DNA of 7,563 bases from an uncultured Clostridia bacterium (GCA_947302895.1 CAMYWU010000069.1:1-7563), one strand, 5' to 3'. Shown: positions 1 through 6,295, numbered from the stretch's first letter. Translations and numbers: made by a program. The notes: generated by a model not told the origin, from the sequence alone.

Positions 1-78
1 AGCCAGAGAGCAAAACAGCACAACGAAAAAATAAAGCAATAAAACTATTGCAATTCTTCGTCTTTTTGTTTTAAGCAT
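1..78 (-). CDS. 5' end of a leftward gene, exported or membrane-anchored protein (partial)
   Basis: Reading leftward from an ATG at 78-76 there are 26 open codons to the window edge, translating as MLKTKRRRIAIVLLLYFFVV followed by LFCSLA. The basic start (K3, K5, R6-R8) followed by an unbroken hydrophobic run is a Sec signal peptide or an N-terminal membrane anchor. The start is supported by a strong Shine-Dalgarno sequence, GGAGG, at 91-87 with 8 nt of spacing, and by a sigma-A promoter at 135-108. The cysteine is preceded by phenylalanine, so it is not a good lipobox. Too little is present to name a family; the rest lies left of position 1. It is divergent from the abiF unit. Confidence 0.72.
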   Translation of the reverse strand, partial: MLKTKRRRIAIVLLLYFFVVLFCSLA

Positions 79-107
79 AGTATGTTCCTCCATACACTTG
101 TTATACA

Positions 108-135
108 ATTATATAATATCATAAATCCCTCTCAA
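108..135 (-). promoter_or_regulatory. Sigma-A promoter of the leftward gene at 78
   Basis: Read on the minus strand, a -35 box TTGAGA (135-130, 5 of 6 matches) and a perfect -10 box TATAAT (113-108) are 16 nt apart. Transcription would start near 101, giving a leader of about 23 nt that contains the GGAGG ribosome site (91-87). Confidence 0.6.
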
Positions 136-226
136 TTAAAACACAATAAAAACGAAATCTTTTTTCAATAATTAATACGTTTCTTCATATAATATAAAGG
201 GATTAGGTATCAAAAAAACATATCTC

Positions 227-264
227 GGATTTTCTCATTTTTTAAGATAAAAAAGAAAAAATCC
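227..264. repeat. Imperfect inverted repeat just upstream of the abiF RNA promoter
   Basis: The arms 227-242 and 249-264 pair over 16 positions with two mismatches (c234/a257 and a237/a254): GGATTTT against AAAATCC on the outside, then TC/GA and five T-A pairs around a six-base loop. The right arm ends directly against the proposed -35 box (265-270). It may be an operator, a terminator-like insulator against read-through, or chance in A/T-rich DNA. On the plus strand it is followed by T-rich sequence interrupted by GCA and C; on the minus strand a T7 run occurs about 10 nt beyond it. Confidence 0.4.
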
Positions 265-293
265 TTGCATTTTTCTATTTTTTTTGATATTAT
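265..293 (+). promoter_or_regulatory. Promoter of the abiF-associated RNA
   Basis: TTGCAT (265-270, a weak -35 keeping the TTG core) and TATTAT (288-293, 5 of 6 to the -10 consensus) are separated by exactly 17 nt of T-rich spacer. The predicted start, near 300-301, falls just before the first stem of the structured RNA. That placement is the main reason to believe it. No second promoter is evident between the RNA and the abiF start codon, so the RNA and mRNA probably begin as one transcript. Confidence 0.5.
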
Positions 294-300
294 GATTCCA

Positions 301-382
301 GTGATCGTGTTATGTTGCTTGCGAGGCGCATAACGAGGGGGGGTTTCTGCGGGAGCTCCCCCTTTCACATTAGTAATGAAGG
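301..382 (+). ncRNA. abiF-type structured RNA upstream of the AbiF gene (candidate RNA antitoxin)
   Basis: This stretch is strikingly GC-rich and structured within AT-rich surroundings. Stem 1 pairs GTTATG (309-314) with CATAAC (329-334), extended by G-U pairs at both ends (308/335 and 315/328), with an inner GCTT-GCG-AGGC hairpin (317-327). Stem 2 pairs 336-345 (AGGGGGGGTT) with 354-363 (AGCTCCCCCT), about ten pairs including two G-U, around an eight-base loop. A small hairpin CATT-AGT-AATG (368-378) follows, directly before the abiF ribosome site. A conserved 'abiF' RNA motif immediately upstream of Abi_2/AbiF genes is known from comparative RNA discovery, and later work describes such an RNA as the antitoxin of AbiF. 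Assignment rests on position and the two-stem architecture; I could not align it to the motif model. Ends are estimates: 5' from the promoter, 3' unknown. Confidence 0.68.
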
Positions 383-392
383 AAAGAATAAT

Positions 393-1310
393 ATGGCAAA
401 AGCATTTAAAACTTATAACGAACAAATTGAATTGTTGCAGAAGAAAAATCTAGCAATTGAAGATGTTGATAAAACAATTTCTTTGCTGAAAAAATACAGC
501 TATTTTACGCTTATTAATGGTTATAAGGCGCCTTTTAAGGACAAGTTTGGAAACTATAAAAACAAAACATCAATTGATGATATAATCTTTTTGTACACCT
601 TTGATGACAATATCCGACATATTTTAATGAAATACATACTAAAAATTGAGCTCCATATTAAATCTCTTATTTCATATAGTTTCTGCAAAAAATTCGAAGT
701 GGATGAGGCTGCTTATCAAAACGCTTTAAACTACAATTACACCAACGCTAATTTACAAAAACCAATCAACGATTTAATTCAAATATTAGGTATACAACTT
801 AAAAAAGCTAATCAATTTCCATATATGCAGCATCAGGCTGACGAACATAAAAACATACCATTATGGGCGTTAACAAAAGCCCTTACATTTGGAAATGTTT
901 CAAAAATGTATGCTTGTCAAAAAGATAGTATAAAAAGTGAAATTGCAAAAGAGTTTTCAGAGGTTCGTGAAAACGAACTCGCAATAATGCTTGACATCCT
1001 AACTCGTTATAGAAATGTTTGTGCCCACAATGAAAGATTATATGATTTCAAGTATAAGGACTCTCGATTAAAAACAACATCCTATCATCAGAAGTTCAAC
1101 CTCACAACCAACAACCCTGTTGCATCAAACCTATTTGATGTTGTGATTTTTTTGAAATGCTTACTTGATGAAGCTACATTTGAAGCGTTTGTTAAAGATT
1201 TTTCATTTGAAATAAATAGCCTGTCAGAAAAGACCAATCAAATCCAAAAATCCCAAATTTTAAAATTGATGAGTTTTCCTCAAAACTGGGATGAAATACT
1301 GAAAATATAG
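393..1310 (+). CDS. abiF: Abi_2 / AbiF-family HEPN protein (abortive infection; probable RNA-controlled toxin)
   Basis: A 305-residue protein of the Abi_2 (AbiD/AbiF) family, near that family's usual length. Family marks in order: the N-terminal segment with YSYFTLINGYKAPF (35-48); a helix around 72-97 with IRHILMKYILKIELHIKSL; the conserved PLWALTKALTFGNVS (156-170); the HEPN motif R207-x4-H212 within RNVCAHNERLYD, the presumed ribonuclease centre; and the family-typical C-terminus LMSFPQNWDEI. HEPN proteins of this type are RNases or RNA-binding toxins; AbiF is described as a toxin held in check by its upstream RNA and as related to the ancestor of Cas13. The start at 393 is chosen over an in-frame ATG at 312 because AAGGAAAG (379-386) precedes it at correct spacing, and 312 lies inside an RNA stem without a ribosome site. 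Base composition is lower in G+C (15-16 of 60 in two sampled lines) than neighbouring genes (25 of 60), consistent with transfer. The target RNA and inducing phage cannot be inferred. Confidence 0.9.
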   Translation: MAKAFKTYNEQIELLQKKNLAIEDVDKTISLLKKYSYFTLINGYKAPFKDKFGNYKNKTSIDDIIFLYTFDDNIRHILMKYILKIELHIKSLISYSFCKKFEVDEAAYQNALNYNYTNANLQKPINDLIQILGIQLKKANQFPYMQHQADEHKNIPLWALTKALTFGNVSKMYACQKDSIKSEIAKEFSEVRENELAIMLDILTRYRNVCAHNERLYDFKYKDSRLKTTSYHQKFNLTTNNPVASNLFDVVIFLKCLLDEATFEAFVKDFSFEINSLSEKTNQIQKSQILKLMSFPQNWDEILKI

Positions 1311-1351
1311 CTTTAGAAAAATTGTCATCATTTTTTGATAATTACTAAAAC

Positions 1352-1390
1352 ACCCCCGACTGCTCAAAAAACGTTCGGGGGTTGTTTTTG
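1352..1390 (+). terminator. Strong intrinsic terminator after abiF, possibly bidirectional
   Basis: ACCCCCGA (1352-1359) pairs with TCGGGGGT (1375-1382), eight pairs mostly G-C, around an A-rich loop. On the plus strand it is followed by TTGTTTTTGTGTTTT, a good U-tract, and ends abiF. The same stem lies just past the stop codon (1395) of the convergent membrane-protein gene; on that strand it is followed only by GTTTTAG, so it may also terminate that operon, less efficiently. A weaker A/T stem (ATTGTCA 1321-1327 with TGATAAT 1336-1342) precedes it. Confidence 0.88.
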
Positions 1391-1394
1391 TGTT

Positions 1395-2042
1395 TTAAAT
1401 TATTCCGAGCGGAATTAATACCGCAAGCAGAATTGCAACCGTTGACCACAGGCAGATAAGGAATTTCTTCTGGGTTTTGCGGGGCTTATCATAGATGATA
1501 TTCGCCGCAAGGAAAAAGGGAATATATGTTGTGATGAAAACGGGAATTGCTCCCCACCACTTATAAACCCATATAAACGCAGGGGTTGAAGCAAGAAAGA
1601 TTTCGAAAACCGAGAAGAAAAGCGCATTTCCTATTGCAAAGGCAATTCGGTTGTTTATTCCGAGGATTTTTTTGTTTTTATCCTCGGGCAGAAGTCCAAC
1701 GCTCATAAAGCCTGCAACCGAAAACATCAGCGAAAGCTCCCAGGATACGCCAACAAGCAGAATAAAGCTTGTGCTTTCAGGCGAAACATGCCAGAGCGCA
1801 TAACCTGTGAAATGGCAGATAACAGCGTTTGCAATTTCATAGAGCCAATGAACTCCGTACAGCGCAAGCGCAGCAGCCATCCCGTTGTAGTTTTTCTTTT
1901 TCCACTGCGGAATCCAGATTCCGACAATAACAACTGCAAGCAGCGCAATAAAAGTCCAGTTGAAATTATCCGTACTTCTGACTGCGGCTTTTGCAGCCTC
2001 GGCAGCAGCCTTTGCGGCAGCCGAACCGTCTCCGAACAACAT
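1395..2042 (-). CDS. Unrecognised six-helix integral membrane protein
   Basis: A 215-residue protein that I do not recognise. After a short soluble start with an alanine-rich amphipathic-looking stretch (residues 8-21, repeated A-A-A-K/E pattern) there are about six hydrophobic segments: roughly 29-46, 56-78, 92-117, 133-151, 163-183 and 194-213. Conserved-looking polar or aromatic residues inside or near the helices include H65, W66, E69, H77, W85, H86, W101, E102 and E147. There is no signal peptide, no cysteine pair motif and no obvious transporter signature. The ATG at 2042 is preferred over the GTG at 2051 because that GTG lies inside the ribosome site GAAGGAGTG. It begins 21 nt after the stop of the GH26 gene and is clearly co-transcribed with it, but a role in glycan use is only a guess. 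It ends at the shared terminator. Confidence 0.85.
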   Translation of the reverse strand: MLFGDGSAAAKAAAEAAKAAVRSTDNFNWTFIALLAVVIVGIWIPQWKKKNYNGMAAALALYGVHWLYEIANAVICHFTGYALWHVSPESTSFILLVGVSWELSLMFSVAGFMSVGLLPEDKNKKILGINNRIAFAIGNALFFSVFEIFLASTPAFIWVYKWWGAIPVFITTYIPFFLAANIIYDKPRKTQKKFLICLWSTVAILLAVLIPLGII

Positions 2043-2063
2043 AAAAATCACTCCTTCATTTTT

Positions 2064-4466
2064 TTAATTATATAGATTGGGCAGCTCATCAAGAGTTATA
2101 ACATAATCGCTGTTATAAATCTCGTTTAAGCGCTGAGTCCCGTTATCCTCTGTAAGCCAGGTTGTATGCCAGGTTAAGAACCAAACCCAAGGAACTGTCT
2201 TAAACTGCTGGGGGGTTGGAATTAAGCCCGTTTCGTGCATTGCAAGCGGTTTTGCGTTGCCAACAACCTTGTAAACAGGGTTAAACAGCCTGCCCTCAGC
2301 TCCGTTTTGAGAAACCTCATAGCTATCTGCGCCAACAACATCGCAGTATCTGTTTCCGGGATACCAATCCGCAAGGTCAACTCCGTAATCCGTTCCGTTA
2401 TGGCAATAACCGAGAACCCAGATAAGATTGTTAAGACCAAGGTCGTAGGTATAGTGGTTATACATCATAATCCAAAGGCGTTTAAAGTATTCGCTTCCGC
2501 CCTTGCCCCACCAGAACCATGCGCCGTCAAATTCGTGGAAGGGGCGCCATAAAACGGGTATTCCTTCATTTTGCAGCTGCATAAGTGCGTTTGCCGCCTT
2601 ATCCATTCCTGCAATAAAGGCTCTGTTTTCAGCTGTTCCTTCCGTTAAAACAGCTTCCCACTGCTCGGCTGTTAATTCATCCGCCTTGCAGGCGTCATAG
2701 CTCTGGTCAAAGGCTGATGAGCAATGCCAGCAGATTGAAACAATACCGCCTTTTTTTGCCCACTTTTTCGCTCTTGAAACAACTCCGCTGAAATCATCGC
2801 CCATAAAGTCGAGCCCACGGATTGCAGGATATTTGTCTGTGTTCTTGTAAATATAATTAAACTCGTAGTCATCACCGCCAACCCAGGTTGACTCCTGCTG
2901 ACCCGATATAACAGCATTCCCGTAGGTCTGAGCAATATAGCTATACAGCGCCCTTGCCTGCTTTGTTGCATTCTCGTTTGAGAGCTGCATATCATATTCT
3001 GTTGGCTTGCCCTGCGCAATTTCGGATAACAAAACAAAGTCCTTTGCGTTGATATATCCGTCTCGCAGAATGTCAAATCTGCCGTCATAGTTGCTCTGGG
3101 CATATGGGGTTGGCTCGCTGCTTATTGCGCCCTCAAAATCAAGGAGCAAATCACGAACCGAAACGCTGTAGCTCTCCTCTTCGCAATGGGAGCATTTATA
3201 ATACAGCTTCATTCCGTCCCGATACTGATAAATATAGCTGTGCTCGCCAACAGTATCAAGAACAGGGGTGTTGCTCATTTTATCGCAATATGCGCATTTT
3301 GTTGACTGTCCGTAATAATGTGAGCCGAGACAGTAATACTTCCAATCGGGATTTGTTTCTCTTTCGCTGAGAACATAGGCATATGCGCCGCTAAGGCGGT
3401 TGCCGTAGAAAACAAGGCTTTTACTTGTTTTAAAAGCAGATTTCTCTATTGAAATACTTTCTGCGTTGATTATGTAGCAATTGCTTCCCGCGTCTTCAAA
3501 AGCGCCTTCTCCGATTGAATTAACGCTTGCGGGAATGCTAAGCTCCTCGGGAAGATATTCGCAGCCGTAAAAAGCATCTCTGCAAAGCGAAGACGTCTCT
3601 CCGAAATCAACATCATATATGAAATATCTCCAGTTGTCCCACGGCGCTTCCTGCATTTCTCCGCTTCCCGAAAGTCTGAGCGTTTTGCTGTTTAAATCAT
3701 AGGAATAGTTAAGAGAATTTCCGCAGCTTCCGGCAAGGTTTATAAAGCTCTTTGAATTGGAGCTGCACCAAGAGCCGATATTGTTATTGCCAACGATGCT
3801 GACCTTTGAAGGATAGTATGAGCCGATTGATGAAAGACTGTTTCCCGTCCAGATAATTGAATTAAGCGCATTGCAGTTTCTGAAAGCGCTGTTGCCGATA
3901 TCCGTATAATCCTCGCCTACCCAGACATTTTCAAGCGCCGTGCAGCCATAGAAGGTATTATCCGGAATTTTATGAAGATAAGAACTTGTATTATTATCCC
4001 TCGGCAAGACTGCCCATTTAAGAGCGGTGCAGTTCTGGAAAGTATTGTTGTAATACTCGCAGCAGTTTTCGGGAACTGTTATATTAAGAAGCGAGGAACA
4101 GCCGTAAAAACAGTTTGCGCCTATTTTAACAAGGCTATCGGGAAGCTCAACCGAGGTTATTTTTGAGCAGTTATAAAACCAGTAATCGCCGATTGCCTGA
4201 ACACCCTCTTCAACAATAACCATCTTAATCTGCGAACGGTAGCTTCGCCACGGACACGCATTATCGCCGGTTAAGGCGTTTGTGTAATTGTTGCCGTAGC
4301 CAACTCCGTTAACCGTGAAAACTCCGTCGTCTGAAATTGCCCATTTCAGCGGACCCGAATCGCCGTTCACCTTTGCGAACGCATGGAAGTTAAGCCCTGC
4401 TGCAACAGAGCCAATAATCGTGATTATCAAAACCACGGCTATTAAAATTTTTGTTCGCTTCTTCAT
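2064..4466 (-). CDS. Secreted modular GH26 glycoside hydrolase (beta-mannanase type) with BspA-type leucine-rich repeats
   Basis: An 800-residue secreted protein, numbered from the ATG at 4466. Residues 1-31 are a Sec signal peptide (MKKRTK, hydrophobic core, AFA cleavage site). About 36-345 is a BspA-type LRR_5 region with repeats of the pattern I-x-x-x-AF-Y-G-C-x-x-L, seen near 92, 115, 138, 166, 189, 294, 317 and 340. Residues 391-428 carry two cysteine pairs (CAYC, CSHC) spaced like a small metal-ribbon or disulfide module. Residues 461-486 resemble one dockerin repeat. About 492-786 is a GH26 domain: SGQQES, GGIVSICWH, the acid/base E645 in WRPFHE followed by DGAWFWWG, and the nucleophile E745 in AMHETG. 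Most GH26 enzymes are endo-beta-1,4-mannanases, so mannan or glucomannan is the likely substrate. No sorting signal or C-terminal anchor is present. An in-frame GTG and TTG upstream (4475, 4478) are possible starts, but the GTG overlaps the weak ribosome site. Confidence 0.93.
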   Translation of the reverse strand: MKKRTKILIAVVLIITIIGSVAAGLNFHAFAKVNGDSGPLKWAISDDGVFTVNGVGYGNNYTNALTGDNACPWRSYRSQIKMVIVEEGVQAIGDYWFYNCSKITSVELPDSLVKIGANCFYGCSSLLNITVPENCCEYYNNTFQNCTALKWAVLPRDNNTSSYLHKIPDNTFYGCTALENVWVGEDYTDIGNSAFRNCNALNSIIWTGNSLSSIGSYYPSKVSIVGNNNIGSWCSSNSKSFINLAGSCGNSLNYSYDLNSKTLRLSGSGEMQEAPWDNWRYFIYDVDFGETSSLCRDAFYGCEYLPEELSIPASVNSIGEGAFEDAGSNCYIINAESISIEKSAFKTSKSLVFYGNRLSGAYAYVLSERETNPDWKYYCLGSHYYGQSTKCAYCDKMSNTPVLDTVGEHSYIYQYRDGMKLYYKCSHCEEESYSVSVRDLLLDFEGAISSEPTPYAQSNYDGRFDILRDGYINAKDFVLLSEIAQGKPTEYDMQLSNENATKQARALYSYIAQTYGNAVISGQQESTWVGGDDYEFNYIYKNTDKYPAIRGLDFMGDDFSGVVSRAKKWAKKGGIVSICWHCSSAFDQSYDACKADELTAEQWEAVLTEGTAENRAFIAGMDKAANALMQLQNEGIPVLWRPFHEFDGAWFWWGKGGSEYFKRLWIMMYNHYTYDLGLNNLIWVLGYCHNGTDYGVDLADWYPGNRYCDVVGADSYEVSQNGAEGRLFNPVYKVVGNAKPLAMHETGLIPTPQQFKTVPWVWFLTWHTTWLTEDNGTQRLNEIYNSDYVITLDELPNLYN
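3009..3086 (-). other. Single degenerate dockerin-like calcium loop within the GH26 protein
   Basis: The residues FDILRDGYINAKDFVLL (464-480 of the protein) follow the dockerin type I loop D-x-N/D-x-D-G-x-I-x-x-x-D, with acidic residues at loop positions 1, 5 and 12. Position 3, normally N or D, is leucine. Only one copy is visible, whereas cellulosomal dockerins have two. It may be a linker-type EF-hand or a remnant rather than a functional cohesin ligand. Confidence 0.6.
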
Positions 4467-4482
4467 AGTTTTCACCAATATG

Positions 4483-4491
4483 ATTATAGCA
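4483..4491 (-). promoter_or_regulatory. Extended -10 promoter of the GH26 operon
   Basis: On the minus strand TGCTATAAT (4491-4483) is a perfect extended -10 element. The region 17 nt further upstream has only a poor -35 candidate (TTTTCA-like). The predicted start near 4476 would leave a leader of only about 10 nt before the ATG at 4466, just enough for the weak ribosome site GGTGA. Confidence 0.55.
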
Positions 4492-4520
4492 TATAAGAAT
4501 TAATTTGAAAAGAAATAGTT

Positions 4521-4555
4521 TTAAAATAAAAACGGAGGAAATTAACATCCCCCGT
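4521..4555 (-). terminator. deoC: Intrinsic terminator of the acyltransferase-deoC operon, overlapping the deoC stop
   Basis: On the minus strand ACGGGGG (4555-4549) pairs with CCTCCGT (4538-4532), seven pairs with one G-U, around a ten-base loop, followed by TTTTATTTT. The left arm includes the last deoC codons and the loop holds its stop codon (4544-4542). On the plus strand the same stem is followed by six T, so it could stop transcription either way. It separates deoC from the GH26 promoter. Confidence 0.85.
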
Positions 4556-5195
4556 TTTTTGCTATTTTAACTATTCTGCTTGTTCCAAGACGGGATGCGC
4601 CAAGACTTATGAATCTTTCGGCATCTTCAAGCGAGGATATTCCGCCCGCTGCTTTGATTTTAACCTTATTGCCAATATGCTCTGCAAAAAGCTCTATATC
4701 CTCAAAGGTTGCGCCGCCGCTCGAAAAGCCTGTTGAGGTTTTTATATAATCGGCTCCCGATTTTTCAACGATTTCGCACATTCGGATTTTTTCTTCCCTG
4801 CTAAGAAGGCAGGTTTCAATAATAACCTTAAGAATATGCTCACCGCAAGCGGCTTTAATCTCTTTGATTTCGTTTAAAACAAAATCATCCTCCCCTGCCT
4901 TAAGCCCTCCGATATTGATAACCATATCAATTTCGTCAGCGCCGTTTTCTATGGCGTTTTTCGTTTCAAAAACCTTGCTTTTTGTTGTTGAGTTTCCGTT
5001 GGGGAAGCCGATAACCGTGCAGATATTAAGCTCTTTAAAGCTTTCCCTTGCCTGTTTAACATAGCAGGGCGGTATGCAAACCGAAGCGGTTTTGTATTCA
5101 AGCGCCTCCCGGCAAACCTGTTTTATTTCCTCCCACGTTGCCTCCTGCTTCAACAATGTATGGTCGCATTTTGAAAGTATTTCTTTAATGTCCAT
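4542..5195 (-). CDS. deoC: Deoxyribose-phosphate aldolase DeoC
   Basis: A 217-residue cytosolic class I aldolase that cleaves 2-deoxyribose 5-phosphate to glyceraldehyde 3-phosphate and acetaldehyde in deoxynucleoside catabolism. The sequence is intact across the TIM barrel: CDHTLL (10-15), the substrate-side cysteine in [16 protein letters not shown] (61-67), [10 protein letters not shown] with D90 (the proton-relay aspartate), the Schiff-base lysine K152 in YIKTSTGFS, the second lysine K181 in IKAAGGI, and the phosphate-binding GASRLGTS (199-206). Length is near the short end of the family's normal range. Its ATG lies inside the 3' end of the acyltransferase gene (11-nt overlap), with AGAGGG only 4 nt upstream, suggesting translational coupling. 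No other deo gene (phosphorylase, phosphopentomutase) is next to it. Confidence 0.97.
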   Translation of the reverse strand: MDIKEILSKCDHTLLKQEATWEEIKQVCREALEYKTASVCIPPCYVKQARESFKELNICTVIGFPNGNSTTKSKVFETKNAIENGADEIDMVINIGGLKAGEDDFVLNEIKEIKAACGEHILKVIIETCLLSREEKIRMCEIVEKSGADYIKTSTGFSSGGATFEDIELFAEHIGNKVKIKAAGGISSLEDAERFISLGASRLGTSRIVKIAKNGGC

Positions 5196-6237
5196 TTTTC
5201 CCTCTCAGATTCTTTTTACCGCCAACAAGAAACGGTATGTATTTATTCACCAGATTGCAAAACGGCGCCAGAACTAATACAGAAATAACCGTTATTACGC
5301 ATGAGAGCGCAATATATCTTTTGCTGCCCTTCTGGTTCCAGATGGGAACTGCAGGAAGTAAAATCTGTAAAAGAGAATAAAGCGTGTAATACATCGGAAT
5401 ATGAAAAGCGTAATAAAACATAGTGTTTTTGCCAAACCACAATACGCTCTTCGGATATTTAAACAAGCTTGCAAAACCAAATACCGCCATAACTCCGCTA
5501 AAGGAAATCAGCATATCCAAAAAGAAATTTGTATAATGGTTTTCATACATATTAACATAATTGATATGCCCGGTAATGCGCTTGTAAACAAGCGGAAGCG
5601 CAAGATACAAAACAAGGCAAACGCTTGCAATCGGAATAATTATTCTTTTATCCGCCTTAACGATATACTCTTTATAATAAAATCCGAAAACGCAAAACGC
5701 AAACGCAATCAATGCTTCGTTTACATCAAAAATTATATGCTTTTCCGGAAGCAGAAAATAGCCGAGAATCAACAAAACAACGGCAATACTTATAATAGCC
5801 CCGTCCTTTTCTTTGAAGATTTTGAAAACAACAAGCATCATCACGTTGCAAAGGAATATAACAGGCAAAAACCACATATAAATCGAGCCTGTGAATATCT
5901 TTGAAAGGGATGAAACAATCCAGGCTTTCGGCTCCTGCTTTTCGTATATCAGATAAAAAATTTGAATAATTGTGCACAAATATAAATACGGCAGAATGAT
6001 TCTCTTAATCCTGTCCGCAATGAAAACAAGCGGCTTTTCGGTTTTATTAACGCTGAAAACAAATCCCGAAGCGGCAAAAAACAGCGGCAGTTTAATAAAG
6101 CTTGCATATGCTTTATATGTAGTAACCGTGCTTAATCTAAGATGTCCGAAAATAACCAGCATCATTGCAAACGCTTTAATGGCATCAAGCCAGTCATATC
6201 TCGGTTTTGTTATAAGATTTGAAGTTGTTTTTTCCAT
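5185..6237 (-). CDS. Acyltransferase 3 family membrane protein (OafA/WecH-like O-acyltransferase)
   Basis: A 350-residue polytopic membrane protein with the Acyl_transf_3 pattern. Near the N-terminus [19 protein letters not shown] (14-32) gives the family's opening helix ending in the conserved histidine H32. The stretch [12 protein letters not shown] (51-62) and the conserved basic segment [10 protein letters not shown] (75-84) follow. About ten hydrophobic segments can be counted, including [11 protein letters not shown] (120-130) and the [18 protein letters not shown] region (267-284). These proteins transfer acetyl, succinyl or similar groups to sugars of surface polysaccharides, peptidoglycan or antibiotics; the acceptor here cannot be told. 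The start at 6237 has only a weak AAAGAG ribosome site, 8-9 nt upstream, but fits the promoter at 6295-6267. It overlaps deoC downstream by 11 nt and shares its transcript; no functional link is apparent. Confidence 0.92.
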   Translation of the reverse strand: MEKTTSNLITKPRYDWLDAIKAFAMMLVIFGHLRLSTVTTYKAYASFIKLPLFFAASGFVFSVNKTEKPLVFIADRIKRIILPYLYLCTIIQIFYLIYEKQEPKAWIVSSLSKIFTGSIYMWFLPVIFLCNVMMLVVFKIFKEKDGAIISIAVVLLILGYFLLPEKHIIFDVNEALIAFAFCVFGFYYKEYIVKADKRIIIPIASVCLVLYLALPLVYKRITGHINYVNMYENHYTNFFLDMLISFSGVMAVFGFASLFKYPKSVLWFGKNTMFYYAFHIPMYYTLYSLLQILLPAVPIWNQKGSKRYIALSCVITVISVLVLAPFCNLVNKYIPFLVGGKKNLRGKNGH

Positions 6238-6266
6238 AATTTACTCTTTTCAAATTTTATGTATAC

Positions 6267-6295
6267 ATTATAACAAAGTTTTAGTATAATAACAA
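6267..6295 (-). promoter_or_regulatory. Sigma-A promoter of the acyltransferase-deoC operon
   Basis: Read leftward, TTGTTA (6295-6290, 4 of 6) and a perfect TATAAT (6272-6267) are 17 nt apart. Transcription would begin near 6260, giving a leader of about 23 nt. It is back-to-back with the rightward promoter at 6323, with 27 nt between the two -35 boxes, so one regulator bound between them could affect both operons. Confidence 0.7.

Noticed and set aside
336..366. Intrinsic terminator between the RNA and abiF
   Set aside because: Stem 2 is terminator-like, but only TTTC follows it, which is too short a U-tract to call; partial attenuation remains possible.
301..382. ToxI-type tandem-repeat antitoxin (type III toxin-antitoxin like ToxIN)
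   Set aside because: There are no tandem repeats in the RNA and the protein is Abi_2/HEPN, not ToxN/AbiQ.
312..392. N-terminal extension of the AbiF protein from an in-frame ATG at 312
   Set aside because: The ATG lies in stem 1 of the structured RNA, has no ribosome site, and its translation does not resemble the family; the ATG at 393 has AAGGAAAG at good spacing.
210..425. Leftward 71-codon open frame across the abiF RNA and gene start
   Set aside because: Low-complexity Phe/Lys-rich product, antisense to the RNA and abiF, with no ribosome site or promoter of its own.
2049..2051. GTG start giving MIF-extended membrane protein
   Set aside because: That GTG is part of the GAAGGAGTG ribosome site; the ATG at 2042 has proper spacing.
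5401..5904. Rightward 167-codon open frame
   Set aside because: It is antisense to the clear acyltransferase gene, has no ribosome site and a basic, asparagine-rich nonsense composition.
6285..6290. Second rightward -10 box (TATAAT) upstream of the diiron gene
   Set aside because: The matching -35 (TATACA at 6262) is poor and the element overlaps the leftward promoter spacer; the 6323-6351 promoter is far better.
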